Positions 1 through 7,426 of a DNA stretch of 64,000 nucleotides are shown piece by piece (the first letter of the stretch is position 1; every line of letters starts with the position of its first letter). The notes below the pieces were generated by a model. The model had not been told where the DNA came from. It worked only from the letters and a program-made list of their open reading frames with translations, and ran no database searches. Source of the DNA: Planctomycetota bacterium (GTDB taxonomy: Bacteria; Planctomycetota; B15-G4). Where the stretch lies: NCBI GenBank assembly GCA_029259725.1, contig JAJDER010000178.1:25557-89556 (forward strand). The letters are read 5' to 3'. A program made the translations under genes and the position numbers.

Positions 1-1039
1 CGTCGGTGACGTCGATCAACGTGCCGTCGCCCTCGTTGGCGAAGAGCCGGTTCCCGCTGTCGCACCAGGTCGCGTCGGGCAGCGGCACGGCGCCGTCGTA
101 GTAGATCGAGCTGATGAAGAGATCGGGGTCACCGTCGTTGTCGTAGTCGCCGACGGAACACCCCATGCCGCAGACCCCGACACCGAGATGGCCGGTCACG
201 TCGATGAAGTCGAGCGCGCCGTCGTTGCGCCAGTGCTTGCTGGTCTCGAAGTCCCCGGCCCAGACCACGTCCTGGTCCCCGTCGCCATCCATGTCCACGA
301 TGTGCGGGGAGAAGCCGCGGCTGAAGGTGTCGACGACGAGCGCCGGAGTCCGGTCCCTGAACGTCCCGTCGCCCTGGTTCAGGAGCATGCGGTTGTGGTC
401 GTTCTGCTGGCTCGTGCCGACCAGGTCCGGCCGCCCGTCGCCGTCCAGGTCGCCGGCCGCGAGCCCATGGCGTCCGGTGTGGAGGGCGCCGGCCTGCTCC
501 GCCACCTCCGTGAACGTCCCGTCACCACGGGCGCGGAAGAGGGCGTTGCGGTACTCCTGGAGCGTCGTGCCCGACACCGACTTGCCCATCGGAGCCGGGG
601 GCAACGGGCCGAGCGGACCGTTGGGGCCGGAGACCATGGGCCCGTCGACCTGGTCCTCGTAGGTGAGCAGGAAGAGGTCGAGGTCCGCGTCGCCGTCGAA
701 GTCGAACCACATCGGCATGGAGCCCGGGACCATCACGTCCAGGCCGGAGCCGGGTGCCACGTCGATGAAGGTGCCGTCCTGCTGGTTGCGGAACAGGCGG
801 CAGGGTTGCCCGTTGCCGCCGTGCCAGAAGATGTCCTGCCAGCCGTCCTCGTCGAAGTCGGCCACGGCGATGCCCGAGGTCATGACGTGCATGATGTGGG
901 CGGACGGCGTGGCGACGAAGGGGCCGCCCAGCCCCGCCGCGTCGGTGACGTCCGTGAAGGACTGCGCGAAGCCACTGCCGGCGATGGCGACGACGCCCGC
1001 AAGGGCCACGGAAGACCGACGACGATCGATGCGAGACAT
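1..1039 (-). CDS. Secreted FG-GAP/VCBS repeat protein (CRTAC1-like), 3' end outside window
   Basis: Exported repeat protein of the FG-GAP/VCBS (integrin-alpha-like beta-propeller) class; its partner or ligand is unknown. The track lists only shadows here because the minus-strand frame has no stop before base 1. Reading back from the ATG at 1039 gives a short signal peptide ending GSGFAQ, then SFTDVTDAAGLGGPF and repeated Ca-binding loops of DxDxDGxxD type (DLDGDGRPD, DMDGDGDQD, DYDNDGDPD). It aligns closely with the protein at 5481-7103, including the GDGTFRDRTPA and SRGFSPHIVDMDGDGD segments, so it is a tandem paralog. The C-terminal ASPIC/UnbV part would lie outside the window. Family call is firm; function is unknown. 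Confidence 0.88.
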   Translation of the reverse strand, partial: MSRIDRRRSSVALAGVVAIAGSGFAQSFTDVTDAAGLGGPFVATPSAHIMHVMTSGIAVADFDEDGWQDIFWHGGNGQPCRLFRNQQDGTFIDVAPGSGLDVMVPGSMPMWFDFDGDADLDLFLLTYEDQVDGPMVSGPNGPLGPLPPAPMGKSVSGTTLQEYRNALFRARGDGTFTEVAEQAGALHTGRHGLAAGDLDGDGRPDLVGTSQQNDHNRMLLNQGDGTFRDRTPALVVDTFSRGFSPHIVDMDGDGDQDVVWAGDFETSKHWRNDGALDFIDVTGHLGVGVCGMGCSVGDYDNDGDPDLFISSIYYDGAVPLPDATWCDSGNRLFANEGDGTLIDVTD

Positions 1040-1144
1040 GCGTGGGCCTCCTCCCGTTCCTGACCGAACTCTGCCCGTGGTCTCATCAGGGTGTCGGACG
1101 AGATTCTAGTCCCCGCGCGACCGGCGTGGGAAGCGCCCCGGCCC

Positions 1145-1217
1145 TCAGGCCCCCACAACGGGCGGTCAGGCCCCCACGGCGGGCGGTCAGGCCCCCACGG
1201 TCAGGCCCCCGCCGCGG
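1145..1217. repeat. 21-bp GC-rich tandem repeat over the lgt stop codon
   Basis: Two 21-bp units starting TCAGGCCCCCAC (1145-1165 and 1166-1186) are followed by a 14-bp partial unit (1187-1200) and a further TCAGGCCCCC that contains the lgt stop (1201-1203, TGA on the minus strand). The units differ at only a few bases. The likely origin is replication slippage at the 3' end of lgt. Confidence 0.85.
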
Positions 1218-2013
1218 TCGGACTCGTCGTCCGCCGGGAGAGCACGAGCATCCAGACGCCGACCAGCACGGCGGGCACGCTCAGCCACTGCCCCATGCTC
1301 AGGGTCATGTCGATCGAGAAGGCGGCCTGGCGTTCCTTGATGAACTCGATCAGGAAGCGACTGCCGAAGATCAGGATCATGAACAGGCCCACGAGCCGGC
1401 CCGGTGGTGACGAGGGCCCGGCCCTGCGGTACATCGCGCGCAGCAGGAAGAAGATGCCCAGGTAGCTGAGCGCCTCGTAGAGCTGGGCCGGGTGGCGTGG
1501 CACCACCGGCGGCGCGCCGCGCTCGAAGACGACCGCCCAGGGCACGTCGGTGGGCACGCCGATGATCTCGGAGTTGAACACGTTGCCCAGGCGGATGAAG
1601 CAGGAGGTGAGCGCGACCGGCACCGACATGCGGTCGAGCAGCCAGAGGTAGGGCTGATCCGGGTGGCGACGGCTGTAGAAGATCATCGCGATCAGGATCG
1701 CCAGGGTGCCGCCGTGGCTGGCCAGGCCGCCTTCCCAGACGCGCAGGATGGCCAGTGGATCGCCGAGATAGCGCTCGGGCTCGTAGAACAGGCAGTGCCC
1801 GAGCCGCGCCCCCACCACCGTGGCGATCATCATCCAGCCCAGCAGGTTGTCGACAGCCAGCGGGTCCTTGCCTTCACGCCGGTACATGCCCTGCAGGATG
1901 CGATGGCCGATCAGGAAGCCCGAGACGAACATCAGCCCGTACCAGCGCAGCTTGATCGGCCCGAGCTCGAACAGGATCGGGTCCGGGTTCCAGTGGAAGG
2001 CTTCGGCGGGCAC
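1201..2013 (-). CDS. lgt: Prolipoprotein diacylglyceryl transferase
   Basis: Inner-membrane enzyme that moves diacylglyceryl from phosphatidylglycerol to the lipobox cysteine of prolipoproteins, the first step of lipoprotein maturation. The 270 aa length is normal for the family, with about seven hydrophobic segments. The Lgt signature appears as RLGNVFNSEIIG (about residues 141-152), with the conserved SHGG near residue 100 and HPAQLYEA further on. The start is GTG. Several genes in this window encode lipobox proteins (M14 peptidase, lipase, MsrA, 62742) that would be its substrates. It is flanked by FG-GAP genes and is divergent from hemB, with no obvious operon partner. Confidence 0.97.
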   Translation of the reverse strand: MPAEAFHWNPDPILFELGPIKLRWYGLMFVSGFLIGHRILQGMYRREGKDPLAVDNLLGWMMIATVVGARLGHCLFYEPERYLGDPLAILRVWEGGLASHGGTLAILIAMIFYSRRHPDQPYLWLLDRMSVPVALTSCFIRLGNVFNSEIIGVPTDVPWAVVFERGAPPVVPRHPAQLYEALSYLGIFFLLRAMYRRAGPSSPPGRLVGLFMILIFGSRFLIEFIKERQAAFSIDMTLSMGQWLSVPAVLVGVWMLVLSRRTTSPTAAGA

Positions 2014-2166
2014 GGCGGCTCTTCGGGCGGGATCGGGACGACCGGCGCGATCAGGCGCGGACGTCGACCATCGCGCCTGCCGGCCCCCGGATCAATGCCT
2101 CCGGCGATTCCCCGACGCAGCGGCCGCCACTAGGATGAGTCCGTCGTCCCGCCTCCGGAGACCCCG

Positions 2167-3141
2167 ATGCGTTCCCGCCCACGCCGCAATCGCCGCACCG
2201 CCGCCCTGCGCGGCCTGGCCCGCGAGACGCGGCTGGACCCGGGCGCCCTGGTGCTGCCCGTGTTCCTCCACGACGCGGCCGACGAGCCCATCGACGCCAT
2301 GCCCGGCTGCTCGCGCCTCGGGCCCGACGGCCTGCTGACCGAAGTCGAGCGCGCGCTCGAAGTCGGGGTCCACGCCGTGGTGCTGTTCCCCAGGATCCCG
2401 GACGACCAGAAGTCCCGCACCGGCGAGGAGTGCTTCAACGAGCGGGGCCTGATCCCACGCTCGGTCACCGCGCTGAAGGAGCGCTTCGGTGACGAGCTCG
2501 TGGTCATGACCGACGTCGCCCTGGACCCGTACAGCAGCGACGGGCACGACGGCCTGGTCGACGACGACGGCCGCATCCTCAACGACGAGACCGTCGACGT
2601 GCTCTGCCGCCAGGCCCTGGCCCAGGCCCGCGCGGGCGCCGACGTCATCGCGCCGAGCGACATGATGGACGGCCGCATCGGCGCGATCCGCGACACCCTC
2701 GACGACGAGGGCTTCACCGAGGTCGGGTTGCTGAGCTACACGGCCAAGTACGCGTCGGCGTTCTACGGCCCCTTCCGCGGGGCGCTCGACAGCGCGCCCA
2801 GGGCCGGCGACAAGCGCACCTACCAGATGGACCCGGCCAACGTGCGTGAGGCCCTGCGCGAGTTGCAGCTCGATCTCGAGGAGGGCGCCGACATCGTCAT
2901 GGTCAAGCCGGCCGGCGCCTACCTGGATGTGATCTCGGCCCTGGCCGACGAGTCCGACGTGCCCGTGGCCGCCTACCAGGTCAGCGGCGAGTACCTGATG
3001 ATCAAGGCGGCGGCGGCGAGCGGCTGGCTCGACGAGCGCGCGGTGGCGCTCGAGAGCCTGGCTTGCATCCACCGCGCCGGCGCGGACGTGATCTTCACGT
3101 ACTTCGCGCGCGACGCGGCGGCGTGGTTGCGTAGCGGTTGA
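2167..3141 (+). CDS. hemB: Delta-aminolevulinic acid dehydratase (porphobilinogen synthase)
   Basis: Cytosolic enzyme that condenses two 5-aminolevulinate molecules to porphobilinogen in heme/tetrapyrrole synthesis, which fits a genome rich in c-type cytochromes. At 324 aa it is full length. The two Schiff-base lysines are visible in SYTAKYASAFYGPFR (K194) and IVMVKPAGAYLD (K247). The metal-site loop reads DVALDPYSSDGHDG: the cysteines of zinc-type enzymes are replaced (Asp and Ala positions), so this is the Zn-independent, Mg-type class. Start ATG with a CCGGAG element a few bases upstream. A small hairpin at 3152-3166 separates it from the convergent FG-GAP gene. Confidence 0.97.
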   Translation: MRSRPRRNRRTAALRGLARETRLDPGALVLPVFLHDAADEPIDAMPGCSRLGPDGLLTEVERALEVGVHAVVLFPRIPDDQKSRTGEECFNERGLIPRSVTALKERFGDELVVMTDVALDPYSSDGHDGLVDDDGRILNDETVDVLCRQALAQARAGADVIAPSDMMDGRIGAIRDTLDDEGFTEVGLLSYTAKYASAFYGPFRGALDSAPRAGDKRTYQMDPANVREALRELQLDLEEGADIVMVKPAGAYLDVISALADESDVPVAAYQVSGEYLMIKAAAASGWLDERAVALESLACIHRAGADVIFTYFARDAAAWLRSG

Positions 3142-3151
3142 GGAGCGCGGC

Positions 3152-3166
3152 GTCCGAGAATCGGAC
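3152..3166. terminator. Small hairpin between convergent hemB and FG-GAP gene
   Basis: GTCCGA-GAA-TCGGAC is a perfect 6-bp inverted repeat with a 3-base loop, placed 10 bases after the hemB stop and ending on the stop codon of the convergent gene. It could act in both directions, but it is short and has no T-run, so the call is tentative. Confidence 0.35.
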
Positions 3167-5004
3167 TACTTGACGACAAGCGTGGCGGCGCTCGTGAGCG
3201 TCCCGCCCTGGGTTGCACCGGTCTCGTGAACCCAGGCCTGGAGCAGGATCGGCAATCCCACCAAGACCGGGTCGGTCGGAATCACGGCCGGAAGGTCCAG
3301 GCGCCCCGAGGGCCCGAGTGGCAGGGCGATGGGGCCGAGGAAGGGCGGCAGCATCGCCAGCTCACCACCGAACTTGGGCAACGGAATCGTCCCAGGGATG
3401 GCCCCGACCAGGAGTTCGGCGACGTGATCCGGAGGCCCCACGACGGTGATCGTCACACGACCACCGAGTTGCACGACACCGCCGATGAGGATGCCTGTCT
3501 CGATCAGATCATGCCGCGTGTCGACGGCCGGCGCGTACAGGCTTTGAGTGATGCCACTGGGCCAGAAGACGACAATGCGATCGAGAGCGTCGTCGGTACC
3601 GAGGCCGATCTGCCGGATCGGGCTGTCCGTGTTGCCGAATCCCTTGCCGGCGGCAAGATGTGTCCAGAACTGGTTCCCAGCTGTCGTGACCGCCTGAAGG
3701 CGCGCCCCCACCGCTGATCTGTTGCTGGCGACGCCCTCCAATCCGACCTTCACCCAGTGGTTGGCATTGCCGTGGTTGAGCAGCAGGTAGTTGGCCTCGA
3801 GCGTGTCGAGCAGTGGGTGGGGCCCGCCTGAGTTGATGTACATGTCCACGTCGCCGTCGTCGTCGATGTCGCCGAAGACACTCCCGTGGCTGCGGGTCAT
3901 CCCCAAGGCGGCCAGGCCGCTGCTGAACGTCACGTTGGTCGCGATCAACCCTCCGGATCCGTTCGGGGTCATCTTGAGCAAGACGTCCGTCGAGGCTGCC
4001 TGGGGGCTGCCCGTGCCCATGTAGATCTCGGGGTATCCGTCGTTGTCGAGATCGCCGCTGTTGTGGCCCATGTCCTCCTGTCCGGTCATCCCGACGGCCG
4101 AGGACACGTCCAAGAACGTCCCGTCGCCCAGGTTGATGAACAGCCGCGAGATCGTGAGGACGACTTCCACCTGGTACTTGGGGTCGTACAAGTCCATCCA
4201 ACCGTCGTTGTTGAAGTCCTCGAACACGAGGCCGAAGTTCCGGCCAGGGGAGGACACCCCCGCAGCCTCGGCGATGTCCTCGAAGGTGCCATCGCCGTTG
4301 TTGCGGAGGAGCAGGTTGGCGCCCTCCGCGTCCCCTGCTGCGAGATCTGGCCAACCATCGTTGTCGATGTCGCCCGAACTGCAGTGACGGAAGCCGCCAA
4401 GGATCCCGGCAAGTCCCGCACTCGCGGTCTGATCCGAGAAGACCAAGTCGCCCTCATTGTGGAGCAAGGCGATCTGGCCGAGTCCGAAGGAAAGCACCGC
4501 ATCGCCCGTGAGGAACACATCGAGCAGGCCGTCGCGGTCGTAGTCCAGGAGCGTGATACCGTGGTTGGCGAGGGGTCCACCTAGATCACCCGCCTGCGTG
4601 GACACATCGGTGAAGACCCCGAGCGTGTCAAGGTCGTTACGCAGGACCGTCACCACTTGCAGCGCGTAGAACCCTCCGTTGGCGATGACGACATCCGGAT
4701 CGCCGTCGTTGTCGAGGTCCGCGGCGGCCATGCCCCAACTGTTGCTGTCGAAGTCCGGCGCGATGCCCCACGCGGCGCTCATGTCCGTGAAGGTGTGGTC
4801 CGGGTTCTGTTTGAAGAACCTGTTCGGTTGGGAGTCGTTCGAGGTCGCGAGGTCGAGGAGCCCGTCGCCATCGAAATCGACCATGGCCGCACCCCGGCCG
4901 AACGTGGGGACATTCACGCCGAACTGGCCTGCCGCCTCGGTGAATTGAAGCTGGGCCGCGGCGGCACCGGACAGGAGCAGGATGCCAATGAGACTTTGCA
5001 ACAT
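3166..5004 (-). CDS. Secreted FG-GAP/UnbV repeat protein with a C-terminal secretion-associated module
   Basis: Exported 612-aa protein. I start it at M40 of the track ORF (MLQSLIGILLLSGAAAAQ), which gives a clean signal peptide and has AGGAAGG about 10 bases upstream. FG-GAP/VCBS units with DFDGDG, DLDNDGDPD, DYDRDG and DIDDDGDVD loops span roughly residues 20-420. An ASPIC/UnbV segment follows (SNRSAVGARLQAVTTAG to RIVVFWPSG, about 430-510). The last ~95 residues form a separate beta-rich module (VTITVVGPPDHVAELLVGA to LTSAATLVV) that also ends the unrelated protein at 50408-51598. Molecular function is unknown; in some animal homologues (CRTAC1) this architecture is extracellular matrix-associated. 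Confidence 0.9.
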   Translation of the reverse strand: MLQSLIGILLLSGAAAAQLQFTEAAGQFGVNVPTFGRGAAMVDFDGDGLLDLATSNDSQPNRFFKQNPDHTFTDMSAAWGIAPDFDSNSWGMAAADLDNDGDPDVVIANGGFYALQVVTVLRNDLDTLGVFTDVSTQAGDLGGPLANHGITLLDYDRDGLLDVFLTGDAVLSFGLGQIALLHNEGDLVFSDQTASAGLAGILGGFRHCSSGDIDNDGWPDLAAGDAEGANLLLRNNGDGTFEDIAEAAGVSSPGRNFGLVFEDFNNDGWMDLYDPKYQVEVVLTISRLFINLGDGTFLDVSSAVGMTGQEDMGHNSGDLDNDGYPEIYMGTGSPQAASTDVLLKMTPNGSGGLIATNVTFSSGLAALGMTRSHGSVFGDIDDDGDVDMYINSGGPHPLLDTLEANYLLLNHGNANHWVKVGLEGVASNRSAVGARLQAVTTAGNQFWTHLAAGKGFGNTDSPIRQIGLGTDDALDRIVVFWPSGITQSLYAPAVDTRHDLIETGILIGGVVQLGGRVTITVVGPPDHVAELLVGAIPGTIPLPKFGGELAMLPPFLGPIALPLGPSGRLDLPAVIPTDPVLVGLPILLQAWVHETGATQGGTLTSAATLVVK

Positions 5005-5124
5005 GATGGAGACCTTCCTGCCCGAAGATGCACCGACGATACCACGCGGAGAAACCGGCGGAGTGCCTCTCCCGTTGATGATCCCCGGTTCGTGGGGTGG
5101 TCGCTGCCGAGCACTTGGCATCGA

Positions 5125-5440
5125 TCAGCGCTTCTGAGGCGGATCCGCGGTCTCGACGACGACGATGCGCCGGTTGACGGGCACGGGGAGCCGAACCAGA
5201 CCTTGTGGGAGCCCTGCGACATGAAGTGGCTCCCGGCCTCGACGTGCCGGTGCTGCCGCGTGCCGTCGCCCTGGGTCACGATGATGCGCGCGCCGATCCC
5301 CTTGGAGTTCGACTCGACACCCTGCAGCTCGACTTCGAGCCAGCTGCCCAGGCCCGTCGGGTCACCGCTCCACAGCGTCAGCCCCACGTCGCTGTTGCTG
5401 ACCAGGATGTCGCCCGGCGGGCCCGGGTAAGTGCGTGCGT
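5125..5440 (-). pseudogene. Decayed C-terminus of an FG-GAP/UnbV paralog
   Basis: On the minus strand, 5440 to about 5180 reads DILVSNSDVGLTLWSGDPTG, then WLEVELQGVESNSKGIGARI and MSQGSHKVWFG. This is clearly homologous to the C-terminus of the gene just upstream (DILISNNNTGLTLYRNDPGS, SRGIGAKIEV, LSQPPLAARFG). After WFG the frame shifts and about 20 residues of the expected VVRIKVVWPNG region are missing. The next frame resumes with PVNRRIVVVETADPPQKR and a stop at 5125-5127, matching the PVDQKLIVTEPR ending of the intact gene. No start or N-terminal part remains. It is a remnant of a deleted tandem copy. Confidence 0.8.
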
Positions 5441-5480
5441 GCTCCCCGCTCGTAGCCGGCGCACACTCCAGAGTTGCCGG

Positions 5481-7103
5481 TCAGCGAGGCTCGGTCACGA
5501 TGAGCTTCTGGTCTACCGGTACGTTGAGTAGGGTCTGGATGACACCGTTCGGCCAGACGACTTTGATGCGCACGACCGTGTTGTCTGCCGTGCCGAAGCG
5601 CGCAGCCAGTGGGGGCTGGGAGAGGTAGTTGCTCCCGCACTCCACGACATGCGTCTGCTTGGGCAGCGTCCCCGCACGCACTTCGATCTTTGCCCCGATG
5701 CCCCTTGAGTTCATGGATGTGGAGCGCAACTCCACATCTATGTAGTGGCCTACCACCGAGCCCGGATCATTGCGGTAGAGGGTCAGGCCCGTGTTGTTGT
5801 TGGAGATCAGGATGTCGAGAGCGCCATCATGGTCGTAGTCGAGCAGGACGAGGCCGCGCCCCTGGTCGCCGTCATCGATACCGAGCGCGACCGCCTGATC
5901 CGTGAAGACACCGGAACCGTCGTTGACGAACACCCGGACCTTGTCCTGATTGAATCCGAAGACCTCGTCCGCATACCAGCCGTTGGTCATGACGATGTCG
6001 AGATCGCCGTCGTTGTCGATGTCGCCGAAGTCTGTGCCCCAGCCCCAGCCGCCGTCACGAACGCCGGCCTGATCCGTCATGTCGGCGAAGGTCCCGTCCC
6101 CGTTGTTCACGTAGAGACGGTTGCCGGAGTCGCCCCAATTCGACTCGGGGAGTGGCTCGACGCCGTCGTAGTAGATCGAAGTCGTGAAGACGTCGATGTC
6201 ACCATCATTGTCGTAGTCGGCGACTGTGCACCCCATGCCGTTCTCGTCGGTCCCGAAGCCGACGGCAGCCGTGACGTCCACGAAGTCCAGGTTTCCGTCA
6301 TTTCGGAAGAACTTCGACGTGTTGAAGTCGCCCGACCAGAAGACGTCATGGTCACCGTCGCCGTCCATGTCGACGATGTGCGGGGAGAACCCGCGGCTGA
6401 AGGTGTCACCGATGACCGCCGGCGTCCGGTCCTTGAACGTTCCGTCGCCCTGGTTGATGAGCATGCGGTTGGTGTCGCCGTTGTGGCTCACACCGACGAG
6501 ATCGATCAGCCCGTCGCCGTCGAGGTCACCGGCGGCGAGACCATATCGCCCGGTATGGAGCACGCCCGCCTCCTCGGCGACCTCGGTGAACGTCCCGTCG
6601 CCGTCATTGCGATACAGGAAGTTGCGATAGGTGTGGACCCAGTGGCCCAATCCGCTGCCGAGCCCTCCGCCTGGCGCCGGCGGCCCCGAGAAACCGCCAC
6701 CCGGCCCCTGGGCCATCGCCGGTGGGAGGGAGTCCTCGTAGGTCAGGAGGAAGAGGTCGAGGTCCGCGTCATTGTCATAGTCCATCCAGAGGGGCATCGA
6801 ACCGGGAACCTGATCGTCGACGCCCGCTTCCGCGGCGAGATTGGTGAATGTCCCGTCCCCGTTGTTGTGGAACAGCTTGTTCGGCTGACCGCTGCCGCCG
6901 TGCCAGAAGATGTCGTCCCAGCCATCGTCGTCGTAGTCACCAACGGCCGCCCCGGACGTCATGACCCACGTCTTCCAGAACTCCGAAGCCTTGACGAAGG
7001 GACCCCCGAGACCTGCGGAATCCGTGACGTCGGTGAAAGACTGGGCTGCCATGCCGCCAGCAAGAAGGAGCGTCGACGCCCCCGCGATCCATGCCCGAAT
7101 CAT
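5481..7103 (-). CDS. Secreted FG-GAP/UnbV repeat protein (CRTAC1-like)
   Basis: Exported 540-aa repeat protein. The chosen start is the internal ATG at 7103 (MIRAWIAGASTLLLAGGMAAQ), because it gives a normal signal peptide and has GGGGAAG just upstream; the track extends 97 codons too far. Mature SFTDVTDSAGLGGPFV is nearly the same as in the paralogs at 1-1039 and 10119-11813. Multiple FG-GAP loops follow (DYDDDGWDD, DLDGDGLID, DMDGDGDHD, DIDNDGDLD, DYDHDGALD), and a C-terminal ASPIC/UnbV region (SRGIGAKIEVRAG to VVWPNGVIQTLL). The remnant at 5125-5440 lies immediately downstream. The role is probably an extracellular or surface binding scaffold (inferred). Confidence 0.92.
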   Translation of the reverse strand: MIRAWIAGASTLLLAGGMAAQSFTDVTDSAGLGGPFVKASEFWKTWVMTSGAAVGDYDDDGWDDIFWHGGSGQPNKLFHNNGDGTFTNLAAEAGVDDQVPGSMPLWMDYDNDADLDLFLLTYEDSLPPAMAQGPGGGFSGPPAPGGGLGSGLGHWVHTYRNFLYRNDGDGTFTEVAEEAGVLHTGRYGLAAGDLDGDGLIDLVGVSHNGDTNRMLINQGDGTFKDRTPAVIGDTFSRGFSPHIVDMDGDGDHDVFWSGDFNTSKFFRNDGNLDFVDVTAAVGFGTDENGMGCTVADYDNDGDIDVFTTSIYYDGVEPLPESNWGDSGNRLYVNNGDGTFADMTDQAGVRDGGWGWGTDFGDIDNDGDLDIVMTNGWYADEVFGFNQDKVRVFVNDGSGVFTDQAVALGIDDGDQGRGLVLLDYDHDGALDILISNNNTGLTLYRNDPGSVVGHYIDVELRSTSMNSRGIGAKIEVRAGTLPKQTHVVECGSNYLSQPPLAARFGTADNTVVRIKVVWPNGVIQTLLNVPVDQKLIVTEPR

Positions 7104-7426
7104 GTGCGCTTCCCCGGGGGCCCGGAGAGCGCAGCGCCGAGCCCGCGTTGTCGATGAATCTGCCCATTGCGCCAGCCCTTGCCGGGCGGGCTCTGCTGGC
7201 AGTCTAACCGACTTCGAGGACGGCGTGGGGGGAGGCACGAGACCGGTGCACGTCCGAGACTCGTCGCCCGTGCAGAACCGAGACGGAGACTGGGTTTGCT
7301 CCCAGGATGCCTGCATGTCAGCTTCAGAACTGGAACAGCCAAACGGCGCGTCGTGCGTGGCACAGGACGGCCGGACGAGGCCGAAGAGGACCACGAACGA
7401 GAGCCCGGCAAGGGGGGTCCTGACAG
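7104..7426. other. Intergenic stretch between two FG-GAP genes
   Basis: This 323-base stretch lies downstream of the 7427-10021 gene and upstream of the 5481-7103 gene, both on the minus strand. It holds the Shine-Dalgarno for the latter. I see no convincing RNA gene, promoter or repeat. The minus-strand frame stays open across it, but the predicted peptide looks non-coding and would sit in front of a good signal peptide. Confidence 0.6.

Noticed and set aside
188-1063. 291-aa plus-strand ORF with a V/D/G-rich sequence
   Set aside because: Antisense shadow of the FG-GAP gene; the minus frame has a signal peptide and matches its paralogs.
4914-5387. 157-aa ORF as an independent gene
   Set aside because: Only its first third is homologous to UnbV; the rest is out-of-frame sequence, so it is a remnant.
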